From contig CANQJL010000013.1 of assembly GCA_947624245.1 (NCBI GenBank), forward strand, positions 1-64,000: 64,000 nt of DNA, in the 5' to 3' direction. The notes below the pieces were generated by a model. It searched no databases. It was given only the letters and a program-made list of their open reading frames with translations, and was not told where the DNA came from. A program made the position numbers and the translations under genes. Shown in pieces: positions 23,683 through 32,106 of the stretch (position 1 is its first letter; every line of letters starts with the position of its first letter). The DNA comes from an uncultured Acetatifactor sp. GTDB taxonomy: Bacteria > Bacillota > Clostridia > Lachnospirales > Lachnospiraceae.

Positions 23683-24487
23683 ACAAAAAAAGCAGCTGTC
23701 CGGACAGGAAGCATTTGTCCGCCGGCACAGAAAGCATCATCACCAGATAACCTTCTGGCGTATCCTTCTCTTTGTATTGTTCCTTGCCCTCTGGGAGATC
23801 AGCGCCGATCTTGGCAAAATCGACAGCTTTTTCTTTTCGAGTCCCAGCCGGGTAGTGCTCTGCTTTGCGGAGCAGATCCGAAACAATTCCATGCTCGCCC
23901 ACATCGGCGTGACATTGTTCGAGACCATTACAAGCTTCCTTCTGGTCCTGTTGTGCAGCCTGCTGGCCGCCACTCTACTCTGGTGCTCCCCGAAGCTGTC
24001 GGAGATCTTTGAGCCCTATCTTGTGGTCCTGAACAGTCTGCCCAAGTCCGCACTGGCGCCTCTGTTCATCGTGTGGCTGGGCACCGGTACCAGGACCATC
24101 ATCGTGGCCGGCATGTCCGTGGCCGTCTTCGGATCGGTCATCAGCCTTTTCACGGGCTTTCGGCAGGTGGACGGCGAAAAGGTGACGCTGATCTACACGC
24201 TGGGTGGAAACAAATGGGACGCCTTTTTTAAGGTGATACTCCCCGGTTCCGTGCCTATTCTTCTAAGCACCGCAAAGGTCAATATAGGGCTTGCGCTCGT
24301 GGGCGTCATTATCGGGGAATTTCTCGCCGCCAGAAGAGGTCTCGGCTATCTGATCATCTACGGCTCGCAGGTATTCCGCCTGGACATGGTGATCACCAGC
24401 ATCATTATCCTCTGTGTGATCGCCCTCCTGTTCTACAAGTCCATTCAGGTGATAGAACATCAGCTGAAGATTCGGTTCAAGATGTAG
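23672..24487 (+). CDS. ABC transporter permease, TauC/SsuC-like
   Basis: Inner-membrane channel partner of the preceding ATPase; 271 residues with six or so helices. The cytoplasmic EAA-type loop is seen around EKVTLIYTLGGNKWDAFFKV and the motif GVIIGEFLAARRGLGYLI, both characteristic of TauC/SsuC permeases. A charged, His-rich N-terminus (RRHRKHHHQ) precedes the first helix. The next feature downstream is a tRNA on the other strand; no substrate-binding protein follows or precedes, which is unusual for an importer of this type. Confidence 0.9.
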   Translation: MKTEQKKQLSGQEAFVRRHRKHHHQITFWRILLFVLFLALWEISADLGKIDSFFFSSPSRVVLCFAEQIRNNSMLAHIGVTLFETITSFLLVLLCSLLAATLLWCSPKLSEIFEPYLVVLNSLPKSALAPLFIVWLGTGTRTIIVAGMSVAVFGSVISLFTGFRQVDGEKVTLIYTLGGNKWDAFFKVILPGSVPILLSTAKVNIGLALVGVIIGEFLAARRGLGYLIIYGSQVFRLDMVITSIIILCVIALLFYKSIQVIEHQLKIRFKM

Positions 24488-24533
24488 GATTTAAAATGCG
24501 GGAATGCACAAATGAGACTTTCGAGCAAAAAAC

Positions 24534-24564
24534 AAGGCCTAAAAGAATGATCCTTTCAGGCCTT
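24534..24564 (-). terminator. Terminator of the tRNA-Thr gene
   Basis: AAGGCCT arms (24534-24540 and 24558-24564) extended by further A-T pairs; on the minus strand a G and then six T follow. Confidence 0.85.
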
Positions 24565-24570
24565 ACATAG

Positions 24571-24643
24571 AGCTGAAAATGGGACTTGAACCCACGACCC
24601 CTTCATTACGAGTGAAGTGCTCTACCAACTGAGCTATTTCAGC
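24571..24643 (-). tRNA. tRNA-Thr, anticodon CGT
   Basis: 73-nt cloverleaf. The acceptor arms GCTGAAA and TTTCAGC pair fully, the D arm reads TAGCTCAGTTGGTAGAGCA, the anticodon arm has CTTCA/TGAAG around the loop CTCGTAA, and the T arm is GTGGG/TTCAAGT/CCCAT-like. The anticodon CGT reads ACG. CCA is not encoded. It has its own promoter (24677-24705) and terminator (24534-24564), so it is a single-gene unit. Confidence 0.95.
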
Positions 24644-24676
24644 AACATCTGCTGCGCTCCATGCGCAACTAAATGT

Positions 24677-24705
24677 ATTATATCGGTTTCGGATTCATAT
24701 TTCAA
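24677..24705 (-). promoter_or_regulatory. Promoter of tRNA-Thr
   Basis: TTGAAA (24700-24705), 17-nt spacer, consensus TATAAT (24677-24682), about 33 nt before the tRNA. Confidence 0.8.
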
Positions 24706-24714
24706 CTAATTTTT

Positions 24715-25578
24715 TTATAAATCCGTTTTTTCTTCTTTTTCTTTGTCTCTTTCCCTGTCCAGATGAACGTCCAGCTGATTGAACGGTATCGCGATGCCCG
24801 CCCGATCCAGAGCCAGCTTACAGTTCTCCGTCACGCGCCATTTGCCGGGCCAGAACTGCGCCTGTGCGAACCAGCATCTCACGCCCAGCTCCACAGCGGA
24901 GCTTCCCAGCTGACTGACAAATACCAGATGCTCCTTGTCCTTTATCACTTCGGGATCGTCCTCCAGCACCTGCGCCAGCACCTCCTTCGCCCTCTGAATA
25001 TCCGCGCTGTAGGACACGGGGACGGTGATGTCCATGCGCCTTACGTCTTCCGCCGTCACATTTACAAGGCTGTTGTTGGCGAGACTTCCGTTCGGCAGCA
25101 CCACCGTCTGGTTGTCATAGGTCAGAAGCTTCGTGTAAAATATCTGGATCTCCGTCACCGTTCCCTCTTTTCCGGTCAGGCTCTCCACGATGTAGTCGCC
25201 GACCTTAAAGGGCTTCAGTACCAAAATCAATACGCCGCCCGCCAGATTGGAGAGACTTCCCTGCACGGCCAGACCGATGGCAACGCCGGCAGACCCCACC
25301 ACGGCTACGATGCCGGCAGCGTCCACGCCGCAGAACGACGCCAGCACCACTATCAGCACCACATACATGGCCGCCTTTACAAAGGAGTCCACGAACTGTA
25401 TCGCTCCCACATCCGCCTGAGCGCGCCGCATGGACTTTCTGATAACGGTCCGCAGGAACTTGATCAGCTGGCTGCCGATCAGAAAGATAATGACCGCCAG
25501 CACCACCCGCAGTCCGAGATGAAGACCTGTCGATGCCAGGTCGGAAAAAAACTTTTCCAGCTCACTTACTTGATTCAC
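24715..25578 (-). CDS. Small-conductance mechanosensitive channel, MscS family
   Basis: Membrane channel that opens under tension and releases solutes on hypo-osmotic shock. The 287-residue protein has three hydrophobic helices (about 18-40, 65-90 and 95-125); the third is the pore helix with the Gly/Ala pattern GSAGVAIGLAVQGSLSNLAGG. The MscS beta domain follows (VGDYIVESLTGKEGTVTEI; LPNGSLANNSLVN). The start is GTG at 25578 with AAGGAG 9 nt upstream. It follows glgB by 17 nt and is probably co-transcribed, though no functional tie is evident. Confidence 0.92.
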   Translation of the reverse strand: MNQVSELEKFFSDLASTGLHLGLRVVLAVIIFLIGSQLIKFLRTVIRKSMRRAQADVGAIQFVDSFVKAAMYVVLIVVLASFCGVDAAGIVAVVGSAGVAIGLAVQGSLSNLAGGVLILVLKPFKVGDYIVESLTGKEGTVTEIQIFYTKLLTYDNQTVVLPNGSLANNSLVNVTAEDVRRMDITVPVSYSADIQRAKEVLAQVLEDDPEVIKDKEHLVFVSQLGSSAVELGVRCWFAQAQFWPGKWRVTENCKLALDRAGIAIPFNQLDVHLDRERDKEKEEKTDL

Positions 25579-25595
25579 TTTTCCTTACTCCTTCA

Positions 25596-27977
25596 TCACT
25601 TTTTCTTCTTTTTCGCGGCTTCTTCCAGAACCTTTCTGGCAGCCTCCTTGGCGGCTTTTTGGGCCGCAGCCTTTAAAGCGGCTCTTTCGGCCGCCCTCTC
25701 CTGTGCTCTTTTCTTAGCGGCTGCCGCTTTCTCGGCGCGCTGCCTTTCCTGCTTTCTCTTCTGCTCCAGCTCCGCCTCGGTATAAGGGATATAGCGGAGA
25801 ATGCTGACGGACAGCGGCGCCAGATTCACCGTGACGGACACCGGCCTGTCGTCCCATTCCGCTTCTTTTGCCTTCCTGATGCGTCCGTTCACCTCACCGC
25901 TTCCGCCGTACTTTGTTTCGTCCGTATTGAGTATCTCCTTATACTTGCCGTCAAAGGGTACTCCCGTGGTGATCTGCCGGGAGATGCCGGAGAAATTGGC
26001 CACTACCAAAAGGACTTCGTCCTCCTTCTCCCCGCGGCGCAGATAGCTTAGATAGCTCTCGTTGCCGGAAATATTGTTGATCCACTCGAACCCCTTTGCG
26101 CTGTCGTCCAGCGCGTAGAGCTCCGGACTGGTGCGGTAGAGGGCGTTCAGATCCTTCACCAGCGCTTTGATGCCCGCATGACCGGAGACGTCCGCAAGCT
26201 CCCACTCCACGCGGCGGTTCTCGTTCCACTCGTCAAATTCCCCGATATCCTGCCCCATGAACAGGAGCTTCTTGCCGGGGTGCGTCATGGCGTAGGCGTA
26301 TGTCAGACGCAGATTCGCAAATTTCTGCTCACGGTCGCCGGGCATCTTGCCGATCAACGTGGCCTTGCCGTGCACCACCTCGTCGTGGGAAAATACCAGC
26401 ATGAACTTTTCGCTGTAGGCATAGATCATGCTGAACGTCAGCTCCCCGTGATGATGGCTCCTGAAATAGGGGTCGTATCGAATATAGCGCAGGTAATCGT
26501 TCATAAAGCCCATGTTCCACTTTAAGTCGAAGCCGAGACCGCCCTCGTCCAAATCCTGCGTCACGCCCGGGAACGCCGTGCTCTCCTCGGCGATGGTCAG
26601 AACCCCCGGGTTGCGCTTTTTCATAATGGAATTCAGGTGCTTGATCATCTCGATGGCCTCCAGATTCTCCTTGCCGCCGTAGATATTGGGGATCCACTGA
26701 CCGTCGCTCTTGCCGTAGTCCAGATACAGCATACTCGCCACGGCATCCATACGGATACCGTCCGCATGGAATTTTTCTACCCAGAACAGCGCGTTGGCGA
26801 TCAGATAGTTGGAGACCTGGGGCCTTCCGTAATTGTAGATCAGAGTTCCCCAGTGAGGATGGCACCCCTTGCGCGGGTCCATGTGCTCGTACAGGCATGT
26901 GCCGTCAAAATTTGACAGTCCGTATACGTCCCGCGGAAAATGCGCCGGCACCCAATCCAGGATCACTCCGATTCCCGCCTTGTGCAGCTCGTTCACAAAA
27001 TACATGAAATCTTTGGGCGAACCGTAGCGGGCCGTGGGCGCATAGTAACCGATGACCTGATATCCCCAGGAGGCGTCGAGAGGATGCTCCATAACGGGCA
27101 TCAGCTCCACATGGGTGTAGCCCATCTCCTTCACATAAGGAATCAGGGCGTCCGCGATCTGCCGATAATTGGCATAAGGTCTTCCCGCCTCCGGCTCCGT
27201 GAAGGAACCCAGATACAGCTCGTAGACGCTCATGGGTACTTCCCCTGTCTGGAACTTTTCCCTGTTCTGAATGAACTGCTTATCCTCCCAGCGAAAATTC
27301 CTGAGGTCCGCAATGACCGAAGCCGTCTCCGGACGCAGCTGCGCAGCGTTTCCGTAGGGGTCGGACTTTAGGTAAGTGAGCCCGCCCTTCAGCTTCAGCT
27401 CGAATTTATAATTTTCTCCCGCTTTTGCCCCGGGGACAAAAATCTCAAAGATGCCGGAGTCCCACAGACGGCGCATCTGGTGAACACGTCCGTCCCACTC
27501 GTTAAAATCCCCGACCACGCTGACGCGCATGGCGTTGGGCGCCCACACGGCAAAGTAAGTGCCCTTCACGCCCTCGATCTCCATGGGGTGGGCGCCCAGC
27601 TTTTCGTAGACGGTATAATGGATTCCGTTCCTGAATTTATCCGTATCGCCCTTCGTGATCTGAGGCGAAAAACGGTACGGCTCGCCGCAGGTATAGACCT
27701 TCCTGCCCTTCTGTACCTGATAATGATAGGCCGGCGCTTCCGTCCCCGGCAAAAGCACGGCGAAGAATCCGTCGCCATCGGCAAGCTCCATCGCCACGCT
27801 CTCTCCCGTCTTCTCATAGACCAGCGATACCTTCTTTGCCCCGGGGAAGTACGCCTGCACCAGAGTCTGACTGCCCGCCTTATGAGGGCCTAAGGTGGCG
27901 TGGGGGTCGTCGCTCTCCGAATAGATGATCTCCTCTATTACGGGCCAGTTCATCAGCTTGTACAATTTTTTGGTCAT
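25596..27977 (-). CDS. glgB: 1,4-alpha-glucan branching enzyme with a lysine/alanine-rich C-terminal tail
   Basis: Introduces alpha-1,6 branches into glycogen. Of 793 residues, the first part carries early beta domains including a CBM48 (about 125-215; YFAVWAPNAMRVSVVGDFNEWDG), then the GH13 barrel with nucleophile Asp411 (ADGIRMDAVASMLYLDY), acid/base Glu464 (TIAEEST) and the third Asp532 (FSHDEVVHGK), and a C-terminal beta domain to about 733. Residues 734-793 form an added tail almost only of Lys, Arg, Glu, Ala and Gln that should be a long helix or coiled coil. The ATG at 27977 has AGGAG 6 nt upstream; an earlier ATG in frame lacks a site. It lies between the DUF1015 gene and the mscS-like gene. 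Confidence 0.95.
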   Translation of the reverse strand: MTKKLYKLMNWPVIEEIIYSESDDPHATLGPHKAGSQTLVQAYFPGAKKVSLVYEKTGESVAMELADGDGFFAVLLPGTEAPAYHYQVQKGRKVYTCGEPYRFSPQITKGDTDKFRNGIHYTVYEKLGAHPMEIEGVKGTYFAVWAPNAMRVSVVGDFNEWDGRVHQMRRLWDSGIFEIFVPGAKAGENYKFELKLKGGLTYLKSDPYGNAAQLRPETASVIADLRNFRWEDKQFIQNREKFQTGEVPMSVYELYLGSFTEPEAGRPYANYRQIADALIPYVKEMGYTHVELMPVMEHPLDASWGYQVIGYYAPTARYGSPKDFMYFVNELHKAGIGVILDWVPAHFPRDVYGLSNFDGTCLYEHMDPRKGCHPHWGTLIYNYGRPQVSNYLIANALFWVEKFHADGIRMDAVASMLYLDYGKSDGQWIPNIYGGKENLEAIEMIKHLNSIMKKRNPGVLTIAEESTAFPGVTQDLDEGGLGFDLKWNMGFMNDYLRYIRYDPYFRSHHHGELTFSMIYAYSEKFMLVFSHDEVVHGKATLIGKMPGDREQKFANLRLTYAYAMTHPGKKLLFMGQDIGEFDEWNENRRVEWELADVSGHAGIKALVKDLNALYRTSPELYALDDSAKGFEWINNISGNESYLSYLRRGEKEDEVLLVVANFSGISRQITTGVPFDGKYKEILNTDETKYGGSGEVNGRIRKAKEAEWDDRPVSVTVNLAPLSVSILRYIPYTEAELEQKRKQERQRAEKAAAAKKRAQERAAERAALKAAAQKAAKEAARKVLEEAAKKKKK

Positions 27978-28023
27978 GCTCACTCCTATCCTCCCGCTGC
28001 CGCAGGATTTCATTTTCTTACGC

Positions 28024-29268
28024 TCAACGCTGCTCCAGATCGTGAAGGAACAGTCCGCTCCGAAGCTTCGGCTCGAACCATGTGGACTTGGGCGGCATCA
28101 GCCTCCCCGCGTCAGCCACGGCAAACAGTTCTTCTATCGATGTGGGATACATGGCAAACGCCGCTTTCATGTCCGTCTGCACTCTCCGCTCCAGTTCCTT
28201 CAGACCGCGGATACCGCCCACGAAATCAATGCGCTTATCGGTCCTTGGGTCTCCGATGCCAAGAATGGGCTCGAGAAGATGACGCTGCAGCAGGGACACG
28301 TCCAATCCCTCCACGGCGTCCGCCGAGAGAATGGCCTCCGACGCCGTCAGACGGTACCACTGCCCTCCCAGGTACATGCCGAAGGTTCCCTTCCTTTCGG
28401 GCCGGTACGGCTCCGTCCCCATCTTCTCCACGGAAAAATTCTCCCTGATCTTTTCCAGAAATTCCCGCTCGGTGTATCCGTTCAGATCGCGGACCACTCT
28501 GTTGTAGTCCATAATGTGCAGCTCCTCGTCGGGAAACAGCACCGCGAGAAAATAGTTGAATTCCTCCTGTCCCGTATATTCCGGGTGCGCCTCTCTGCGC
28601 ATCAGGCCGACCTTGACCGCCGACGCACAGCGGTGATGGCCGTCCGCGATATAAAGCGCCGGAATCTTTTCAAACTCCTTTCGGATACGCTCGATCCTGT
28701 CCGGATCTCCTATCACCCAGACGCAATGGCCCACGCCGTCCTCGGACACGAAGTCATAGAGCGGCGCTTCCGCCTCGGTCTGCGCCGTGATCTCTCTGAG
28801 CGCGTCCTTGGCGCGGTATGCCAGAAAGATGGGACCCGTCTGCATGTTGCACGCATCTACGTGTCTGATGCGGTCCAGCTCCTTGTCCTCTCTGGTGTTT
28901 TCATGCTTTTTGATGGTATTGTCCAGATAATCGTCTATAGACGCACAGGCGACGATCCCCGTCTGGCTCCTGCCCTGAAACGTCTGTCGGTACAGGTAAA
29001 AGCAGGGCTTCTCCTCCCTGATAAAATGTCCGTCCGCGATACGGCTGCGCAGCAGCTCATCTGCCCGCCTGTAGACCTCCGGCGCATAGGTGTCCACCTG
29101 AGGGCCGAATCCGGTCTCGGCTCTGTCTATGGCGAGGAAGGAATCCGGATTCTCCCTTACCGCCTGCTCCGCCTCCTGTCTGTTGTATACGTCGTAGGGC
29201 AATGCCGCGATCCTGCTCTCCATGCCCTTGGCAGGACGGTAGGCCGCAAATGGTCTGATCAGTGCCAT
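28024..29268 (-). CDS. DUF1015 family protein
   Basis: Conserved protein of unknown biochemical role; 414 residues. The start MALIRPFAAYRPAKGMESRIAALPYDV-like is typical of DUF1015, as are IADGHHRCASAV and the C-terminal LMPPKSTWFEPKLRSGLF. The His-His pair and nearby Asp/Arg suggest an active site. In my experience DUF1015 often sits beside serA and serC, as in this window (29737-32009), which suggests a step in serine or phosphoserine metabolism; this is inference. AAAGGAG lies 9 nt before the ATG and a promoter is at 29308-29336. glgB follows after 46 nt. Confidence 0.9.
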   Translation of the reverse strand: MALIRPFAAYRPAKGMESRIAALPYDVYNRQEAEQAVRENPDSFLAIDRAETGFGPQVDTYAPEVYRRADELLRSRIADGHFIREEKPCFYLYRQTFQGRSQTGIVACASIDDYLDNTIKKHENTREDKELDRIRHVDACNMQTGPIFLAYRAKDALREITAQTEAEAPLYDFVSEDGVGHCVWVIGDPDRIERIRKEFEKIPALYIADGHHRCASAVKVGLMRREAHPEYTGQEEFNYFLAVLFPDEELHIMDYNRVVRDLNGYTEREFLEKIRENFSVEKMGTEPYRPERKGTFGMYLGGQWYRLTASEAILSADAVEGLDVSLLQRHLLEPILGIGDPRTDKRIDFVGGIRGLKELERRVQTDMKAAFAMYPTSIEELFAVADAGRLMPPKSTWFEPKLRSGLFLHDLEQR

Positions 29269-29307
29269 GGATCTGTCTCCTTTGTCATAATTTTGACTAC
29301 ATAAGCT

Positions 29308-29336
29308 ATTTTATCAAAAATTGCTATACATAACAA
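29308..29336 (-). promoter_or_regulatory. Promoter of the DUF1015-glgB-mscS unit
   Basis: TTGTTA (29331-29336), 17-nt spacer, TAAAAT (29308-29313). Confidence 0.6.
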
Positions 29337-29389
29337 GCATCTGATGGTAAACTATGGGATATAAATATGACAAGAAGGAAGGTAAGATC

Positions 29390-29674
29390 ATGACAGAGGA
29401 AAACAAGGCGCTGCTGGCGCGGATCAACGCCTACGCCGAAAATGTGCTGGGCGAGATAGACCCTCAGCGCGTTCCCGTCTCCGCCCAGCTGGAACAGTTA
29501 AGGCCCGTTATGGAAGAAATCGCAAAGGAAAAGGGTATGACATTGGAGGAGGTCTTTATTTTGTATATGGACCTGCAGAGCGAGGCGAGCTGCGCCTCCA
29601 ATAAAAAGCTGTCGGACAGCCTGCAGGACCTTAACGACGGCCCTGACGGCGGCTCCCCCCTGCTGTTCAGATAG
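29390..29674 (+). CDS. Small acidic protein, unknown function
   Basis: 94-residue soluble protein, no signal or membrane segment. The middle (about 20-65) predicts as helices with LEQLRPVMEEIAKEKGMTLE; the end is Asp/Ser/Gly-rich. I do not recognise the family. The ATG at 29390 is chosen because GGAAGG lies 7-8 nt upstream; an ATG 12 codons earlier lacks a site. It is divergent from DUF1015 and convergent with serA, from which it is separated by a symmetric terminator (29676-29725). Confidence 0.7.
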   Translation: MTEENKALLARINAYAENVLGEIDPQRVPVSAQLEQLRPVMEEIAKEKGMTLEEVFILYMDLQSEASCASNKKLSDSLQDLNDGPDGGSPLLFR

Positions 29675-29675
29675 C

Positions 29676-29725
29676 AAAAAAGACATCTGCATGTCAGTCA
29701 GACGACTGTTACAGATGTCTTTTTT
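29676..29725. terminator. Bidirectional terminator between the small protein gene and serA
   Basis: Arms 29676-29689 and 29712-29725 pair over 14 bp; A6 and T6 at the ends supply a U-run in both directions. Confidence 0.9.
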
Positions 29726-29736
29726 CACACAGCGGT

Positions 29737-30900
29737 TTATTTTACGATTCTGGCGCGGAACACACCCTCGATCTTTTCCAGCGCCTCAACGATCTCCGCA
29801 GTGGGAGCCGTCTCCACGTCCATCATGGTATACGCCACCTCTCCGCGGGACTTGTTGGTCAGATCGCTGATATTGATGCCCTTCTCACCGAAAACGGCGG
29901 TGAACTTCGTGATCATGTTGGCTATGTTCTTATGGAAGATAGCCACACGTCCCGCCTGGCTGCAGATACCCATATCGCAGGCCGGATAGTTCACACTGTT
30001 CTTGATGTTGCCGTTCTCCAGATAGTCCATCAGCTCCGCCACAGCCATCACAGCGCAGTTGTCCTCAGACTCCTCTGTGCTTGCGCCCAGATGAGGGATC
30101 ACGATACAGCCGGGCTGGCCTGCCGTGGTAGGGTTCGGGAAATCGGAAACATAGTGCGCGATCTTGCCGCTCTTTAATCCCTCCAGGACATCGTTCTCAT
30201 TTGCCAGCAGATCTCTGGCAAAATTCAATATGTTCACGCCGTCCTTCATCTTTGCAATGGCCTCGGCGTTGATCATGCCCTTTGTGGTATCCATCAGAGG
30301 TACGTGAATGGTGATATAATCACACTCCGCATAGATGTCATCGAGATTGAACACATGCTTTACGGCACGGCTCAGGCTCCATGCGGCGTTCACGGACAGA
30401 TAGGGATCGTAGCCGTATACCTCCATGTCAAGGGCCACAGCGGCGTTTGCCACCTTGACGCCGATGGCGCCGAGACCGATCACGCCCAGCTTCTTGCCTT
30501 TGATCTCCGTTCCCGCGAAACGCTTCTTCTCTTTCTCTGCCGCCTTGGCGATATTCTCGTCGTCTTTGGCGGATTTTATCCACTCGATGCCGCCCACAAC
30601 GTCTCTGGCTGCCAGAAGCATACCTGCCAGCACAAGCTCCTTCACGCCGTTCGCATTGGCGCCGGGCGTGTTGAACACTACCACGCCGTGCTCCGCGCAT
30701 TTATCCAGAGGTATGTTGTTGACGCCCGCTCCGGCTCTCGCCACCGCAAGCAGGCCCTTCGGCAGCTCCATCTCGTGCATGGAAGCGCTTCTCACCAGAA
30801 TGCCGTCCGCCTCCTGCACTTCCTTCGTTATCTCGTACTGATCGCTGAAATTATTCAGACCCACCTCTGCAATGGGATTCAGGCAGTTTATCTTATACAT
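29737..30900 (-). CDS. serA: D-3-phosphoglycerate dehydrogenase
   Basis: First step of serine synthesis: oxidises 3-phosphoglycerate to 3-phosphohydroxypyruvate with NAD. In the 387-residue protein, the Rossmann part shows GVIGLGAIGVKVANAA (about 138-153), followed by the D-isomer dehydrogenase signature and the catalytic Arg/Glu/His region (HLGASTEESEDNCA). A C-terminal ACT domain (about 315-387), common in serine-feedback-regulated enzymes, ends the protein. It lies 26 nt after serC in the same direction, forming a serC-serA operon that ends at the terminator 29676-29725. Confidence 0.95.
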   Translation of the reverse strand: MYKINCLNPIAEVGLNNFSDQYEITKEVQEADGILVRSASMHEMELPKGLLAVARAGAGVNNIPLDKCAEHGVVVFNTPGANANGVKELVLAGMLLAARDVVGGIEWIKSAKDDENIAKAAEKEKKRFAGTEIKGKKLGVIGLGAIGVKVANAAVALDMEVYGYDPYLSVNAAWSLSRAVKHVFNLDDIYAECDYITIHVPLMDTTKGMINAEAIAKMKDGVNILNFARDLLANENDVLEGLKSGKIAHYVSDFPNPTTAGQPGCIVIPHLGASTEESEDNCAVMAVAELMDYLENGNIKNSVNYPACDMGICSQAGRVAIFHKNIANMITKFTAVFGEKGINISDLTNKSRGEVAYTMMDVETAPTAEIVEALEKIEGVFRARIVK

Positions 30901-30926
30901 GTCTCGTTTCCTCTCTCCGATAAGTG

Positions 30927-32009
30927 TCAGGCATTCTCTGCCTCAAATTTTTTCATGAACTCCACCAGCTTCTCCACGCCTTCGATGGGCATCGCATTGT
31001 AGATGCTGGCGCGCATACCGCCTACCGTTCTGTGGCCCTTCAGGTTCTCAAATCCCGCTTCCTTGGCCTCTTTTACGAATTTGGCGTCTAATTCCTCGCT
31101 GCCGGTCACGAACGGCACGTTCATCAGAGAGCGGTCCTCCTTGCGGACCGTTCCCTTAAAGAGCTTGCTCTCGTCCAGGAAATCATAGAGGATCTTCGCC
31201 TTCTTCTCGTTGCGCTCCTTCATGGCCTGCAGCCCGCCCATTTTCTTGATCCACTTGAACACCTTGCCGCAGATGTAAATGCCGTATGCAGGCGGCGTGT
31301 TGTAGAGCGAACCGTTGTCCGCATGAATCTTGTAACGCAGCATGGTGGGCGTGCCGGGAAGCACGTCCTCGGTGATCAGATCCTCGCGGATAATTACGAT
31401 CACCACGCCTGCGGGGCCGATGTTCTTCTGAACGCCGCCGTAGATGACGCCGTATTTGGTCACGTCAACGGGCTCGGACAGAAAACAGCTCGATACGTCC
31501 GCCACCAGCGTCTTGCCTTTGGTGTTCGGAAGCTTCCAGAACTTGGTCCCGTAAATGGTATTGTTCTCACAGATATATACGTAGTCGGCATCTTCCGGAA
31601 TCGCAAGGTCAGAGCAGTCGGGAATATAAGAGAAGGTCTTGTCTGCGGAGGAAGCTACCTCCACTGCATCGCCGTAGAGCTTCGCCTCCTGAAACGCCTT
31701 CTTCGCCCACTGACCGGTCACAATGTATGCCGCTTTTCTGTTCTTCATCAGATTCATGGGAATCATGGCAAACTGCTGGCTGGCGCCGCCCTGCAGGAAC
31801 AGCACCTTGTAGTTGTCCGGAATATTCATCAGCTCCCGAATATCCGCCTCCGCCTCCTTGATAATCGTCTCATACGCCTTGGAACGGTGGCTCATCTCCA
31901 TCACGGACATTCCCGTGCCTCTGTAGTCCAGCATTTCATCGGCGGCCTCTTTCAAAACCTCTTCCGGCAGCACGGCAGGGCCTGCGGAAAAATTGTATAC
32001 TCTCGACAT
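30927..32009 (-). CDS. serC: Phosphoserine aminotransferase
   Basis: Pyridoxal-phosphate enzyme that converts 3-phosphohydroxypyruvate and glutamate to phosphoserine. The 360-residue protein starts MSRVYNFSAGPAVLPEEVL and has the PLP-binding region GVIYGGVQKNIGPAGVVIVI with the Schiff-base Lys in VQKNIGPAG. It is the first gene of serC-serA with promoter 32063-32091. No serB-like phosphoserine phosphatase lies in the window. Confidence 0.96.
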   Translation of the reverse strand: MSRVYNFSAGPAVLPEEVLKEAADEMLDYRGTGMSVMEMSHRSKAYETIIKEAEADIRELMNIPDNYKVLFLQGGASQQFAMIPMNLMKNRKAAYIVTGQWAKKAFQEAKLYGDAVEVASSADKTFSYIPDCSDLAIPEDADYVYICENNTIYGTKFWKLPNTKGKTLVADVSSCFLSEPVDVTKYGVIYGGVQKNIGPAGVVIVIIREDLITEDVLPGTPTMLRYKIHADNGSLYNTPPAYGIYICGKVFKWIKKMGGLQAMKERNEKKAKILYDFLDESKLFKGTVRKEDRSLMNVPFVTGSEELDAKFVKEAKEAGFENLKGHRTVGGMRASIYNAMPIEGVEKLVEFMKKFEAENA

Positions 32010-32062
32010 GTTCTTCCTCCTCGTCTTTCCTTGATAATGATATTTCTTTTCACATCTAATAT

Positions 32063-32091
32063 AGAATAATCTTTTCGGCCGCTTTAGTCAA
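32063..32091 (-). promoter_or_regulatory. Promoter of serC-serA
   Basis: TTGACT (32086-32091), 17-nt spacer, TATTCT (32063-32068), about 45 nt before the serC ATG. Confidence 0.75.
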
Positions 32092-32106
32092 CTACATTGT
32101 TAAAAT

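Noticed and set aside
29354..29389. Upstream in-frame ATG for the small acidic protein
   Set aside because: No ribosome site before it, whereas GGAAGG stands at the proper distance before the ATG at 29390.
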